A stretch of 64,000 nucleotides of DNA from Lysinibacillus composti (GCF_016908465.1 NZ_JAFBDY010000001.1:372001-436000), one strand, 5' to 3'; shown: positions 47,099-57,538, counted from the first letter of the stretch. Program-made: numbers and translations. The notes: generated by a model not told the origin, from the letters alone.

Positions 47099-48106
47099 TT
47101 GACTAATCAGCTACACCATGAACAATTAGGTTTATCCAATAAAGATGTGTTGCAAATGTATGAAACGATGCTTATGGCACGAAGAATAGATGAAAGAATG
47201 TGGCTTTTAAACCGAGCTGGTAAGATACCTTTTGTTATTTCGTGCCAAGGACATGAGGCTACACAAGTTGGGGCTGCATTTGCACTAGACCGTACAAAAG
47301 ATTATGTTGCTCCTTATTATCGAGATTTAGGAATAGTTCTCCACTTTGGCATGTCACCTAAAGAATTGATGCTATCTGCCTTTGCAAAAGCGGAAGATCC
47401 AAATTCCGGTGGACGTCAAATGCCTGGGCATTTTGGGCAAAAGAAAAATCGTATTCTAACTGGTTCTTCTCCTGTTACTACACAAGTACCACATGCAGTA
47501 GGAGTAGCGCTAGCGGGAAGAATGCAGAAGAAAGATTTTATTTCATTCGTAACACTTGGCGAAGGTTCATCAAATCAAGGGGATTTTCATGAAGGAGCAA
47601 ATTTCGCAGGGGTTCACAATTTACCTGTCATTATAATGGTTGAGAATAATCAATATGCCATTTCAGTACCGGTTGAGCTTCAAGTAGGTAAGGCTAAAAT
47701 CTCAGATCGTGGGATTGGGTATGGTATGCCAGGTGTCAGAGTTGACGGTAAAAATCCGCTAGAGGTATATAAAATAGTAAAAGAGGCTGCTGATCGTGCT
47801 CGTAGTGGTGAAGGACCAACTCTTATAGAAGCATTAACATATCGCTTAACTTCACATTCTTCTGATGACGATGATCGCCAATATCGAACTGAAGAAGATA
47901 TTGCGGAAGGGAAAGCAAATGATCCTATAATCCATTTCCAAAATTATTTAAAAGAAATGGGAGTTGCAACAGATGAATTATTAGAAGATATCAATCAACG
48001 TGTGATGGAACAAGTTAATGAAGCAACAGATTATGCAGAGAAAGCACCATACGCTGAACCTGAACATGCTCTGAAATATGTTTACGCGGAAGGAGATGAG
48101 GCATAA
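47099..48106 (+). CDS. bkdAA: 2-oxoisovalerate dehydrogenase E1 alpha
   Basis: Thiamine-diphosphate subunit that decarboxylates branched 2-oxo acids. The 335 residues start at a TTG eight bases after AAAGGG. MYETMLMARRIDERMWLL, RDLGIVLHFGMSP and the ThDP motif GEGSSNQGDFHEGANFA with the later VENNQYAISVP are typical; YRLTSHSSDDDDRQYR carries the phosphorylation-loop equivalent. bkdAB starts at the base after its stop codon. Confidence 0.95.
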   Translation: MTNQLHHEQLGLSNKDVLQMYETMLMARRIDERMWLLNRAGKIPFVISCQGHEATQVGAAFALDRTKDYVAPYYRDLGIVLHFGMSPKELMLSAFAKAEDPNSGGRQMPGHFGQKKNRILTGSSPVTTQVPHAVGVALAGRMQKKDFISFVTLGEGSSNQGDFHEGANFAGVHNLPVIIMVENNQYAISVPVELQVGKAKISDRGIGYGMPGVRVDGKNPLEVYKIVKEAADRARSGEGPTLIEALTYRLTSHSSDDDDRQYRTEEDIAEGKANDPIIHFQNYLKEMGVATDELLEDINQRVMEQVNEATDYAEKAPYAEPEHALKYVYAEGDEA

Positions 48107-49090
48107 GTGGCAGTTATCTCATATATTGATGCCATCAACTTAGCGATGAAAGAGGAGATGGAACGCGATGAGCGTGTTTTTATATTAGGAGAGGATGTTG
48201 GTCGTAAAGGTGGTGTATTTAAAGCTACTACAGGCCTATTTGACCAATTTGGCGAGGAGCGAGTTTTAGATACACCTCTTGCAGAAAGTGCGATTGCCGG
48301 GGTTGCAATTGGTGCTGCGATGTATGGAATGCGACCAATCGCGGAAATGCAGTTTGCGGATTTTATCATGCCTGCAGTCAATCAAATCGTCTCAGAAGCA
48401 GCGAAAATTCGTTACCGATCAAACAATGATTGGAATTGCCCGCTAGTCGTACGTGCTCCTTTTGGTGGAGGGATTCATGGTGCGCTTTATCACTCTCAGT
48501 CAGTCGAAGCGTTATTCGCTGGAACACCTGGGCTTAAAATTGTAATTCCCTCTACACCTTACGATGCAAAAGGATTACTGAAAGCCGCTATTCGTGACGA
48601 AGATCCTGTATTATTTTTCGAGCATAAAAGAGCTTACCGTCTGATCAAAGGTGAAGTTCCTGAAACAGACTACGTTTTGCCTATTGGAAAAGCAGATGTA
48701 AAACGTGTAGGGGATGATATAACAGTAATTACTTATGGGTTAGCAGTCCATTTTGCATTGCAAGCAGCTGAAAGGCTTGCAGCTGATGGGATTGAAACAC
48801 ATATTTTAGATTTAAGAACCGTTTATCCTCTAGATCAAGAGGCGATTATTGAAGCAGCTAGTAAAACAGGTAAAGTTCTTTTGATAACGGAAGATAATAA
48901 AGAAGGTAGCGTCATGAGTGAGGTTGCTGCAATCATTGCAGAGCACTGTTTATTTGAACTTGATGCTCCAATTCGTAGACTTGCGGGTCCAGATGTCCCA
49001 GCAATGCCATATTCACCTACAATGGAAAAATTCTTTATGATTAATCCTGAAAAAATAGAACGTGCAATGCGTGACCTTGCAAATTTCTAA
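48107..49090 (+). CDS. bkdAB: 2-oxoisovalerate dehydrogenase E1 beta
   Basis: Partner of BkdAA in the E1 heterotetramer. The 327 residues begin at a GTG directly after the bkdAA stop. FILGEDVGRKGGVFKATTGL, DTPLAESAIAGVAIGAAMYG, and PFGGGIHGALYHSQSVEALF are typical of the transketolase pyrimidine domain; the C-terminal domain carries LDLRTVYPLDQEAI. The gene order E1a-E1b-E2 is standard. Confidence 0.95.
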   Translation: MAVISYIDAINLAMKEEMERDERVFILGEDVGRKGGVFKATTGLFDQFGEERVLDTPLAESAIAGVAIGAAMYGMRPIAEMQFADFIMPAVNQIVSEAAKIRYRSNNDWNCPLVVRAPFGGGIHGALYHSQSVEALFAGTPGLKIVIPSTPYDAKGLLKAAIRDEDPVLFFEHKRAYRLIKGEVPETDYVLPIGKADVKRVGDDITVITYGLAVHFALQAAERLAADGIETHILDLRTVYPLDQEAIIEAASKTGKVLLITEDNKEGSVMSEVAAIIAEHCLFELDAPIRRLAGPDVPAMPYSPTMEKFFMINPEKIERAMRDLANF

Positions 49091-49108
49091 GAAGGGGGTA
49101 CTTCATTC

Positions 49109-50440
49109 ATGCCAATTGAAAATATATTGATGCCGCAACTTGGAGAAAGTGTTACCGAGGGAACAATTGAAAGATGGCTTGTTGAACCCGGTGATCAAAT
49201 CAATAAATACGATCCTTTAGCAGAAGTGATTACTGATAAAGTAAATGCTGAAATTCCTTCTTCATTTTCAGGAACAATCAAAGAGCTCATAGCCAAGGAA
49301 GGTGAGACTTTACCGGTTGGAGCAATCGTATGTACGATTGAAGTGGAAGGAAATGTGGTAAAACCTTCAGAGCCAAAAACACCTTCCAATTTAAGTGTGA
49401 CTATAGGTAATACAGATGCTCAATCTGACCTCAAACAAGATGTAACTGCTTCAAAGCAGAAAAAACAGGTTGGATCAGGTTCTAAGTCAAGATATTCTCC
49501 GGCTGTTTTAAATCTTGCTAATACACATAATATTAACTTAGAACTTGTGGAAGGTACTGGATTTGAGGGGCGAATTACACGAAAAGATTTAATGAAGTTA
49601 ATAGAATCAGGTAATACACCATCAACTCAAATGGTTCAAGATAAAAGTGTACAAGAGACAATTACTCAGACTCAGTCGTTACAAGATGTAGCTATACCTG
49701 AGAAAAAAGTAAGTACAGCTGCTATAACAGCCGGAAATGGTGATATTGAAATCCCTATAACAGCTGTTCGACGTGCAATTGCGAATAAAATGGTCCAAAG
49801 TAAGCATGAAATACCACATGCTTGGATGATGATGGAAGTAGATGTAACGAATCTTGTAGAATATCGCAATAGTATTAAAAATGATTTTAAACAAAAAGAA
49901 GGATTCAATATTACTTATTTTGCATTTTTTGTGAAAGCAGTAGCTCAAGCTTTGAAAGAATTCCCATTAATCAATTCGGTATGGGCTGGAGATAAAATCA
50001 TTCAGAAAAAGGATATAAACCTTTCAATAGCTGTTGCAACGGAAGAAGCTTTATACGTTCCTGTAATTAAAAATGTAGATGAAAAATCAATTAAAGGCAT
50101 TGCAAAAGAGATTCAGGAACTCTCTGGATTAGTCCGAAAAGGAAAGCTTACAACTGAGCATATGCAAGGTGGAACTTTTACCGTAAATAATACAGGTTCG
50201 TTTGGTTCAGTTCAATCAATGGGGGTTATAAATTATCCGCAAGCTGCAATCTTGCAAGTAGAAGCCATTGTTAAGAGACCTGTCATTGTAAATGGTGGAA
50301 TGTTTGCGGCCCGGGATATGGTAAATTTATGTTTATCGTTAGACCACAGAATTTTAGATGGGCTAATTTGCGGGAATTTTCTAAAAAGGGTGAAAGATAT
50401 TCTCGAAAACACGAATTATGAACAAATGTCAGTCTACTAA
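49109..50440 (+). CDS. bkdB: Branched-chain dihydrolipoyl acyltransferase (E2)
   Basis: Core of the Bkd complex; forms branched acyl-CoAs, including primers for branched-chain fatty acids. The 443 residues comprise a lipoyl domain (1-80, Lys44 in EVITDKVNAEIPS), a linker, a peripheral-subunit-binding domain (about 130-166, SRYSPAVLNLANTHNINLEL), and the catalytic domain ending LSLDHRILDGLICG with the acyltransferase His and Asp. A terminator follows. Confidence 0.95.
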   Translation: MPIENILMPQLGESVTEGTIERWLVEPGDQINKYDPLAEVITDKVNAEIPSSFSGTIKELIAKEGETLPVGAIVCTIEVEGNVVKPSEPKTPSNLSVTIGNTDAQSDLKQDVTASKQKKQVGSGSKSRYSPAVLNLANTHNINLELVEGTGFEGRITRKDLMKLIESGNTPSTQMVQDKSVQETITQTQSLQDVAIPEKKVSTAAITAGNGDIEIPITAVRRAIANKMVQSKHEIPHAWMMMEVDVTNLVEYRNSIKNDFKQKEGFNITYFAFFVKAVAQALKEFPLINSVWAGDKIIQKKDINLSIAVATEEALYVPVIKNVDEKSIKGIAKEIQELSGLVRKGKLTTEHMQGGTFTVNNTGSFGSVQSMGVINYPQAAILQVEAIVKRPVIVNGGMFAARDMVNLCLSLDHRILDGLICGNFLKRVKDILENTNYEQMSVY

Positions 50441-50444
50441 TAAT

Positions 50445-50482
50445 GAAAGAAGCCTTGATATAAAAGGCTTCTTTCTTTTTTT
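50445..50482 (+). terminator. Terminator of the bkd operon
   Basis: GAAAGAAGCCTT (50445-50456) pairs perfectly with AAGGCTTCTTTC (50464-50475), followed by a T run. Confidence 0.88.
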
Positions 50483-50490
50483 TAGCTTTA

Positions 50491-50520
50491 TTGAAACCGG
50501 TTTCTATTGTAAAATATATT
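50491..50520 (+). promoter_or_regulatory. Promoter with overlapping cre site for mutA
   Basis: TGAAACCGGTTTCT (50492-50505) matches the CcpA cre consensus TGWAANCGNTNWCA at 13 of 14 positions and its core GAAACCGGTTTC is a perfect palindrome. It overlaps a -35-like TTGAAA (50491-50496) placed 18 bases before TATATT (50515-50520). This layout predicts repression of the mutase operon by CcpA during growth on good sugars. Confidence 0.6.
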
Positions 50521-50558
50521 TATCCAAAGGTTAAAGGGGGAAGCATTTAGCGCTCATC

Positions 50559-52259
50559 ATGCCAAACATGAAAACAATTGAATTTCCAATTGTCAATTTT
50601 GACGAATGGAAGGAACAAGCAATAAAAGCTTTAAAAGGGAGACCATTTGAATCACTATTCACACAAACATTAGAAGGGATTACTCTTAATCCTCTTTATA
50701 CGAAAGAAATGTTAGTTGAGCAAATTGGGGATCAGCTTGAAAAACAGATCGCAACAGTTAGAACAATGCAAGAAACAAATAACTTTCAACCAGCTCAACA
50801 AATCTTTGGTGAAACAGCTGAACAATTTTTTGAAAATTTACAAGATAGTGTAAATAAGGGGAATAAAGTTCTTACAATTGATAGCCGGGTTACTTTTGGA
50901 TGGGATGAAGATCATCTATTTAAATTGGCTCAGTATCTTACTGTAAATTCTTTTAAATTAATCGTAAAAAAACAGAACGATCCGATTTTAGGAGTCTTTA
51001 ATTTAATCGCTAAAGAAGAGCGTGCAGATGTTAAAGGGTATGTCGTTTCAGAAGAATCTATTACGCTTGATGAATATCCAAATATACGAACATTAGTAGC
51101 TAACACAACGCCATATCATTATGAAGGTGCTAATGCTATTCAGGAATTGGCGCTTGTCCTAGCGATTGCTTCAAAGTTATCAAAACAAGAAGAAAGTTTT
51201 AATTCTTTTATTAATAAATTCTTTGTTAATTTTGCAGTTGATACGCAATTTTTCTCGGAAATCGCTAAATTACGTGCTTTTAGAGTACTGTGGAAGGCAT
51301 TTATTACGGCCTACGGAGAAGAACAGAATATTGCCGTTCCAATCGTTGCAGAAACTTCATTGCGTAGTTTTTCAAAACTAGATGCTTATGTAAACCTTTT
51401 GCGTGCAGGAAATGAAGCATTTGCAGCACTAATTGGAGGGGCTGATGTATTTACGGTTCATCCACATGATGTATTAATAAAACCAACAGATAAATCAATA
51501 CGTATCGCTCGTAATGTTGTACTTGTACAAAAGGAAGAATCGAATGTTCAAAATGTATTAGATCCTTCTGGTGGTTCTTATTTCATTGAATCTTTAACAG
51601 CAGAATATGTTGAGAAAGCCTGGAGTTTATTCTTAGAGATTGAGGATGCAGGTGGAATAGATCAATATAATCAAGCGAACAAATTAGGATCTCTTATTGA
51701 GGAAGTAAATACACAGCGTTTACAAGCAGTGAAAACTCGTAAACATTCATTAATAGGGACAAACATTTATGCGGATCCGCAAGATGAATTACCTTCCGAA
51801 ACAAATCCGTTATTTTCAGATGTTAAACGTTTAGCAATACCATTTGAAAATTTACGTAAACAATATAGTGAAAGTAAACCGATAATTGGTATTTTAACTT
51901 TCGGTAAGTTAAAGGATTTTAAACCTCGCGCAGATTTTGTTAAGGGCTTCTTTGCAACAGCAGGAATTGTTCCATCTCAATCTGGAGAAATCGAATCAAT
52001 CGAGGCAGCAATTGAATGGCTGAATAATACAGATGCGTCTTATGTTGTATTGGCAGCGAAAGACGAAGATACAAAATCAATCGTACCTGCTTTATTAAAT
52101 GCTAAACGTAACGGACTTTTATTAGATGTTGCTGGAAAATACAAAGAACAAGAAGCAGAATGGAAGTCAACAGGCTTAAACGGCTTTATTTTTGCAGGAC
52201 AAGACATTGTAGAAAAGCTGGGCACGTTAGCTGAAAGCTTAAAGGAGGTACAACGATGA
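50559..52259 (+). CDS. mutA: Methylmalonyl-CoA mutase small (beta) subunit
   Basis: Non-catalytic partner of the B12-dependent mutase. The 566 residues contain the TIM-barrel half with [15 protein letters not shown] and [12 protein letters not shown], and a C-terminal domain that resembles the cobalamin-binding fold but lacks the DxHxxG ligand motif, as expected for this subunit. ATG at 50559 or 50568; the only clear ribosome site, AAAGGGGG, is about 17 bases upstream, so initiation may be weak. The next gene overlaps by four bases. Confidence 0.92.
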   Translation: MPNMKTIEFPIVNFDEWKEQAIKALKGRPFESLFTQTLEGITLNPLYTKEMLVEQIGDQLEKQIATVRTMQETNNFQPAQQIFGETAEQFFENLQDSVNKGNKVLTIDSRVTFGWDEDHLFKLAQYLTVNSFKLIVKKQNDPILGVFNLIAKEERADVKGYVVSEESITLDEYPNIRTLVANTTPYHYEGANAIQELALVLAIASKLSKQEESFNSFINKFFVNFAVDTQFFSEIAKLRAFRVLWKAFITAYGEEQNIAVPIVAETSLRSFSKLDAYVNLLRAGNEAFAALIGGADVFTVHPHDVLIKPTDKSIRIARNVVLVQKEESNVQNVLDPSGGSYFIESLTAEYVEKAWSLFLEIEDAGGIDQYNQANKLGSLIEEVNTQRLQAVKTRKHSLIGTNIYADPQDELPSETNPLFSDVKRLAIPFENLRKQYSESKPIIGILTFGKLKDFKPRADFVKGFFATAGIVPSQSGEIESIEAAIEWLNNTDASYVVLAAKDEDTKSIVPALLNAKRNGLLLDVAGKYKEQEAEWKSTGLNGFIFAGQDIVEKLGTLAESLKEVQR

Positions 52260-54406
52260 GCAAACCTAATTTTCAATCCGTAGACATAGCGAAAGTGTTA
52301 GTAGAGGAGAATTTAACATCAAATCGTTCATTTATGACAAATGAAGGAATTGAAGTTCAAGAATTTTATACAGAAAAAGATCTTAAAGAAGTCAAACATT
52401 TAAACGATGTAGCCGGAATAGCACCAAATACTCGTGGACCTTATCCAACAATGTATGTTGCCCGTCCTTGGACAGTTCGTCAATATGCTGGTTTCTCGAC
52501 TGCTGAAGAATCAAATGCATTCTATCGCAGAAATCTTGCAATGGGGCAAAAAGGTTTATCTGTTGCCTTTGACTTAGCTACACACCGTGGTTATGACTCG
52601 GATCATCCTCGAGTTAAAGGGGATGTCGGGAAAGCTGGAGTTGCTATTGATTCCATTGAAGATATGAAAATTTTATTCGATGGTATTCCATTAGATCAAA
52701 TGTCTGTATCGATGACAATGAATGGTGCAGTGCTTCCAATTATGGCTTTTTATATCGTTGCTGCTGAAGAACAAGGAGTAACTCCTGAACAATTAGCTGG
52801 TACAATACAAAATGACATATTAAAAGAATACATGGTGCGTAATACTTACATTTATCCACCAGAAATGTCGATGAAAATTATTGCAGATATCTTTGAATAT
52901 ACAAGTAAATTCATGCCGAAATTTAATTCAATTTCTATTTCTGGTTACCATATTCAAGAAGCGGGGGCTACAAATGATATCGAGCTTGCATACACGCTTG
53001 CAGATGGACTTGAATATGTTCGTACAGGATTAAAAGCGGGAATTGATATTGATTCATTTGCACCACGTTTATCATTCTTCTGGGCAATTGGAATGAACTA
53101 TTATATGGAAGTAGCAAAAATGCGTGCAGCACGTCGAATTTGGGCTCAAATGATGAGTACTTTCAATCCAAAAAATCCGAAGAGTCTTGCACTACGTACT
53201 CACTCACAAACATCTGGTTGGTCTTTAACAGAACAAGATCCATTTAATAATGTGACTCGTACTTTAATTGAAGCAAATGCAGCTGCAATGGGACATACCC
53301 AATCTCTTCATACAAATGCTCTAGATGAGGCAATCGCATTGCCAACTGATTTCTCAGCGCGTATTGCACGTAATACCCAATTATTCTTACAAGAAGAAAC
53401 AGGAATGACTAAAGTGATTGATCCATGGGGCGGAGCATATTACGTGGAAAAATTAACTGCTGAATTGACAGAAAAAGCATGGGAATTAATCGAAGAAATT
53501 GAACAGCTTGGTGGTATGGCTAAAGCGATTGAAACGGGCTTACCAAAAATGAAAGTAGAAGAAGCTGCAGCGAAGCGCCAAGCGAAAATTGATTCTAAAA
53601 CAGAAACAATCATTGGGGTTAATAAATATCTACTAGATGAAGAAGAGCCAATTGATATACTAAATATTGATAATACAATTGTTCGTCAAAAACAAATTGA
53701 AAGACTTGAAAAGATGAAAGCGGAACGTAATGAAGAGGAAGTACAAAAACATCTAGCTCGTTTAACAAAAGCAGCAGAAACAGGAGAAGAAAACTTATTA
53801 GCTGTTGCTGTAGACGCAGCTCGCGCACGCGCTTCATTAGGTGAAATTTCAGACGCTATAGAAAAAGTATCAGGTCGCCATAAAGCAATTATTCGTTCAA
53901 TTTCTGGTGTGTATTCTTCGAATTTCTCGGACGATGAATTAATTTCAGAAGTAAAACAAATGACAGAGGAATTTTTAGAAAATGAAGGTCGTCGCCCACG
54001 TATTTTAGTTTCAAAAATGGGGCAAGACGGACATGACCGTGGAGCAAAAGTTATTGCTACAGGCTATGCGGATTTAGGCTTTGACGTGGATATTTCACCA
54101 TTATTTATGACGCCAGAGGAAGCAGCACAAATGGCAGTAGAAAATGATGTTCACTGTGTTGGAGTATCTTCACTTGCAGCTGGTCATAAAACGTTAGTGC
54201 CTGAGTTAGTGGAAGAACTTAAAAAGCTTGGCCGCGAAGACATTATTGTTATTGTTGGTGGCGTAATTCCTGCTCAAGATTACGAATTTTTATATGAATC
54301 TGGTGCTGTTGCTATTTTCGGACCAGGTACGGTGATTCCAATTTCAGCAATGAAAATTATCGAAGAAATTTATAAACGTTTAGGCTACGAGGAAGTGTCT
54401 GAATGA
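52256..54406 (+). CDS. mutB: Methylmalonyl-CoA mutase large (alpha) subunit
   Basis: Isomerises (R)-methylmalonyl-CoA to succinyl-CoA with adenosylcobalamin. The 716 residues include the substrate tunnel [40 protein letters not shown] and [20 protein letters not shown], and the B12 domain with [16 protein letters not shown], where His near residue 592 is the lower cobalt ligand. It is coupled to mutA (ATGA) and to meaB (ATGA). With NrdJ it makes this segment strongly cobalamin-dependent. Confidence 0.97.
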   Translation: MSKPNFQSVDIAKVLVEENLTSNRSFMTNEGIEVQEFYTEKDLKEVKHLNDVAGIAPNTRGPYPTMYVARPWTVRQYAGFSTAEESNAFYRRNLAMGQKGLSVAFDLATHRGYDSDHPRVKGDVGKAGVAIDSIEDMKILFDGIPLDQMSVSMTMNGAVLPIMAFYIVAAEEQGVTPEQLAGTIQNDILKEYMVRNTYIYPPEMSMKIIADIFEYTSKFMPKFNSISISGYHIQEAGATNDIELAYTLADGLEYVRTGLKAGIDIDSFAPRLSFFWAIGMNYYMEVAKMRAARRIWAQMMSTFNPKNPKSLALRTHSQTSGWSLTEQDPFNNVTRTLIEANAAAMGHTQSLHTNALDEAIALPTDFSARIARNTQLFLQEETGMTKVIDPWGGAYYVEKLTAELTEKAWELIEEIEQLGGMAKAIETGLPKMKVEEAAAKRQAKIDSKTETIIGVNKYLLDEEEPIDILNIDNTIVRQKQIERLEKMKAERNEEEVQKHLARLTKAAETGEENLLAVAVDAARARASLGEISDAIEKVSGRHKAIIRSISGVYSSNFSDDELISEVKQMTEEFLENEGRRPRILVSKMGQDGHDRGAKVIATGYADLGFDVDISPLFMTPEEAAQMAVENDVHCVGVSSLAAGHKTLVPELVEELKKLGREDIIVIVGGVIPAQDYEFLYESGAVAIFGPGTVIPISAMKIIEEIYKRLGYEEVSE

Positions 54407-55488
54407 ATAACGAATTAAAAAGCACAAAGGAAAGTGCTTTGTTCGTAATGGATGGTGTAAAGGGAGGGCATGATGGTATGAATGTCTCTTCAAAGAAAAA
54501 GTTTAGAAAAAAGAATCAAGAGGAATTGGATCTTGTAAAGTTAGCAAATGAATTGAGAAGCGGTTCACGCAATTCTCTTGCTAAAGCAATTACATTGATT
54601 GAGAGCTCAAACAATCAGCATAAAGAATTGGCTCAAGCGTTATTACAGGAGCTGTTACCCTATACCGGAAAAAGTATCAGAATAGGCATTACAGGGGTTC
54701 CAGGTGCCGGTAAAAGCTCTTTTATAGAAGCATTTGGAATGATGCTTTGTAACATGGGGAAACGTGTAGCAGTTCTTGCGATTGACCCTAGCTCATCTCT
54801 TTCCGGTGGCAGTATTCTTGGTGATAAAACAAGGATGGAAGAGTTAAGTCGTGACCAACGTGCATTTGTACGTCCTTCTCCAAGTGCTGGGACATTGGGT
54901 GGCGTCCATAAAAAAACTCGGGAAACGATGCTTTTATGTGAGGCAGCTGGTTATGATGTGATTCTGATTGAAACCGTTGGTGTTGGTCAGAGTGAAACTT
55001 ATGTTAGGGGAATGGTTGATTTCTTCTTACTACTCGTTTTAACTGGTGCTGGTGATGAACTACAAGGGATGAAGAAGGGAATTATGGAATTAGCAGATGG
55101 TATCGTTGTTCATAAATGTGACGGAGATAATGTTCGAAATGCGAAAAGAACAGTACGTGAATATAAGCAAATACTCCATTTCCTTCAACCTGCGACTCCA
55201 GGGTGGATGAGTAAAGCATTACCTGTTTCTTCACTTGAAAAAGTTGGGCTTGATGAAGTTTGGAAGATGATTTGTGATTTTGAACAAACGATTAAGGCCT
55301 CTAACTACTGGGAACAGCGAAGAAACGGGCAAACACGAGACTGGTATCATTCCATGATTACAGATTTCTTAATAGATTCATTTTTCAATAACCCTGAAAA
55401 GAAAACTCAAGTAAAAGTTATTGAGTCTGCCATTTTGCAAGGGGAACTAACAGTGACACAGGGTGTTAATAAGTTATTTCGAGAATAG
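54403..55488 (+). CDS. meaB: MeaB-type GTPase chaperone of methylmalonyl-CoA mutase
   Basis: G3E GTPase that protects and reloads the mutase cofactor. The 361 residues have Walker A GVPGAGKS at 98-105, [20 protein letters not shown], the ETVGVGQSE loop, and the base-recognition region VVHKCDGDN. The N-terminal 50 residues are basic and variable. The four-base overlap with mutB shows co-translation with its client enzyme. No terminator is obvious after it. Confidence 0.93.
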   Translation: MNNELKSTKESALFVMDGVKGGHDGMNVSSKKKFRKKNQEELDLVKLANELRSGSRNSLAKAITLIESSNNQHKELAQALLQELLPYTGKSIRIGITGVPGAGKSSFIEAFGMMLCNMGKRVAVLAIDPSSSLSGGSILGDKTRMEELSRDQRAFVRPSPSAGTLGGVHKKTRETMLLCEAAGYDVILIETVGVGQSETYVRGMVDFFLLLVLTGAGDELQGMKKGIMELADGIVVHKCDGDNVRNAKRTVREYKQILHFLQPATPGWMSKALPVSSLEKVGLDEVWKMICDFEQTIKASNYWEQRRNGQTRDWYHSMITDFLIDSFFNNPEKKTQVKVIESAILQGELTVTQGVNKLFRE

Positions 55489-55676
55489 CTATTTATGCTA
55501 CGAAACTTTTATTTATGTTAACGAAGTAAGTAGTTTTTGAAGTGCTTATAAAAAAGCGGATTCCTACAAGTATTTCCAAAATATTACTTGATTCGTAGTA
55601 ACCTTAAATTAAGTCTTTTGCATAATGCATTTTGTCTTGCTATTATTAAGTGGAAAGTTGAAAGGAGTTATGAAAT

Positions 55677-56117
55677 ATGAACATGGATTATGATTTGTTT
55701 ATGCAAGAAATCGTTACAACAGCTCGTGGAGAAATGGATGCTGCTGGATATGAGCAATTACGTACACCTGAAGAGGTGGAACAGGCATTTGCCCGTCCTG
55801 GTACAACATTAGTAATGGTGAATTCAGTATGTGGTTGTGCAGGTGGAATCGCACGCCCAGCTGCTACAAATGCTGTTCACTATGATAAACGTCCAGATCA
55901 TTTAGTAACGGTTTTTGCTGGTCAAGATAAAGAAGCAACTGCAGCAGCTCGTCATTTCTTTGGAGAAGATCACATCCCTTCTTCACCTTCATTTGTTTTA
56001 ATGAAAGATGGTAATGTGGTAGCTGAAGTTGGTCGTCATGAAATTGAAGGACATGATCCTGTGTCTGTCATTACAAATTTGCAAGCAAACTTTGAAGAGC
56101 ATTGTGACGAAATTTAA
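55677..56117 (+). CDS. brxB: Bacilliredoxin BrxB (YqiW)
   Basis: Removes bacillithiol from mixed disulfides on proteins. The 146 residues have a thioredoxin-like fold with the unusual CGC motif (Cys52-Gly-Cys54) in [15 protein letters not shown], diagnostic for the BrxA/BrxB (UPF0403) family. AAAGGAG lies nine bases before the ATG. In B. subtilis yqiW also follows the bkd region. It implies the organism makes bacillithiol. Confidence 0.95.
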   Translation: MNMDYDLFMQEIVTTARGEMDAAGYEQLRTPEEVEQAFARPGTTLVMVNSVCGCAGGIARPAATNAVHYDKRPDHLVTVFAGQDKEATAAARHFFGEDHIPSSPSFVLMKDGNVVAEVGRHEIEGHDPVSVITNLQANFEEHCDEI

Positions 56118-56194
56118 CTTAACGCTGTTCCAATAAAGGTTTATAGGAATATCCCCCTTAGGGAAGGCTTGATCAATAATACATTAAAGAACTA

Positions 56195-56230
56195 GTCTTG
56201 AAGTATGGAAAACATATTTCAAGACATTTC
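56195..56230 (+). terminator. Terminator after brxB
   Basis: A 13-bp stem with one G-T pair (56195-56207 with 56213-56225), a five-base loop, and T-rich sequence following. Confidence 0.78.
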
Positions 56231-56300
56231 TTTTCATTTGCTTTTTTCTTTTACTTTTTCGGATTAGCCGAGGCTTAATTAATAGAAAGGGGCAGTTAGT

Positions 56301-57275
56301 ATTAAAAAGTTTTCAATCGGCTATCGCACTATAAAAACAGCAGTAGGTACTATACTTTCGGTAGCAATTGCAGCTTTTTTTAACTTAGACTTCTTTTCAT
56401 CTGCTGCAATCCTAACTATACTTTGTATTCAAACAACAAGGAAAAAATCTTTACATGCTGTTTATACTAGAATTATTGCTAGTTTAATTGGTATCGCATA
56501 TGGATTTATTGCTTTTGAAACGTTTGGTTATAACCCGTTAGTATTAGGAATCATGATTTTACTCTTTATTCCTACACTTGTATCACTAAATGTGGAGGCA
56601 GGGTTTATATCTAGCGTGGTGATCATTATGCATATCTATTCTGTTGCAAATTTTACATCAGATTTATTGTTAAATGAAATAGCTCTAATGACTGTAGGTT
56701 TTGGTACAGCATTAGTTGTGAATATGTATATGGGTGATTTTCAAAAAGAATTGGAAAATTATCGAATTCAAGTTGAGGAATTATTCCGATCTATATTTTC
56801 TGAAATTACTAAATATTTGAGGAATGGTGATACATCTTGGGATGGAAAAGAGATTATTAGCGCTGCAAATGTATTAGATAAGGCCAAATCACTAGCCTTT
56901 ACAGACGTTGAAAATCATATTACGCGTAAAGAAAATCAATATTATGTTTACTTCGATATGCGTGAAAAACAATTAGAAATTATTGAGCGTATTTTACCTA
57001 AAATTACAACACTTCCTGTTATGGTACAGCAGGTTGATCTAGTTGCTGACTTTATGGAAGAATTGGCTGAAAACATTCATCCAGGAAATACGGCTATACG
57101 ATTTCGAAATAAATTAGACATCGTAAAGGAAGAATTCGCGAAAATGCCATTACCAAAAAATCATGAAAATTTTTTAGCAATGGCTTCACTTTATCAGTTT
57201 ATAGAGGAAATGGACGAATATTTAGCTATTAAACAGACATTCAAAGGGTTAAAAATAAATGAAGATGGGGAATAA
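56301..57275 (+). CDS. yqjA: Aromatic acid exporter-family (DUF939) protein YqjA, ATT start
   Basis: A 324-residue membrane protein of the ArAE/DUF939 family. The N-terminus FSIGYRTIKTAVGTILSVAI and the segments AAILTILCIQTTRKKSLHA and FETFGYNPLVLG define the first membrane helices, followed by about six helices in total and a cytoplasmic C-terminal domain (about 145-324). The frame opens at 56286 after a stop and has no ATG, GTG or TTG before 56553, which would remove three helices. The ATT at 56301 has AAAGGGG eight bases upstream and aligns with the family start, so an AUU initiator is the best reading. Gene order brxB-yqjA-yqjC-yqjD-yqjE matches B. subtilis. Confidence 0.82.
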   Translation: MKKFSIGYRTIKTAVGTILSVAIAAFFNLDFFSSAAILTILCIQTTRKKSLHAVYTRIIASLIGIAYGFIAFETFGYNPLVLGIMILLFIPTLVSLNVEAGFISSVVIIMHIYSVANFTSDLLLNEIALMTVGFGTALVVNMYMGDFQKELENYRIQVEELFRSIFSEITKYLRNGDTSWDGKEIISAANVLDKAKSLAFTDVENHITRKENQYYVYFDMREKQLEIIERILPKITTLPVMVQQVDLVADFMEELAENIHPGNTAIRFRNKLDIVKEEFAKMPLPKNHENFLAMASLYQFIEEMDEYLAIKQTFKGLKINEDGE

Positions 57276-57316
57276 GCGAAAAATGCGATTACATAAAGTA
57301 ATCGCGCAATTTTTCG
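57276..57316. terminator. Bidirectional terminator between yqjA and the Prli42-like gene
   Basis: GCGATTAC (57285-57292) pairs with GTAATCGC (57298-57305), flanked by CGAAAAA and TTTTTCG, giving A/T tails on both strands. It lies between converging stop codons. Confidence 0.78.
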
Positions 57317-57319
57317 TTA

Positions 57320-57412
57320 TTAAAAGAATGATAGTCCAAATGCTAGAGTTGAGATAACCATGATTGCAATCATAAAATAAACTACTATTTTCTGAATTTT
57401 TTTATTACTCAT
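57320..57412 (-). CDS. prli42: Prli42-like stressosome-associated membrane microprotein
   Basis: A 30-residue frame, too short for usual gene finding. It begins SNKKIQKIVVYFMIAI and continues with a single transmembrane helix (about 9-29) ending FGLSFF. The layout of a lysine-rich start, VVY, a helix with STL(A/L)FG and two terminal phenylalanines matches Prli42, the small protein known to anchor the stressosome in Listeria. AAAGGAG lies about eleven bases before the ATG on the minus strand, and a terminator follows the stop. Assignment is from pattern memory, not alignment. Confidence 0.72.
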   Translation of the reverse strand: MSNKKIQKIVVYFMIAIMVISTLAFGLSFF

Positions 57413-57538
57413 TTTCTCGTTCGCTCCTTTTTTTCTTAAAAATAGTTTAACAAATCTAAAAAATTTCTCAAGTACGTAGCGCTTTCTTTTTATTTTCGAT
57501 ACAATATATATGTACTATAACAGAAGGGGTGTTCTGAA

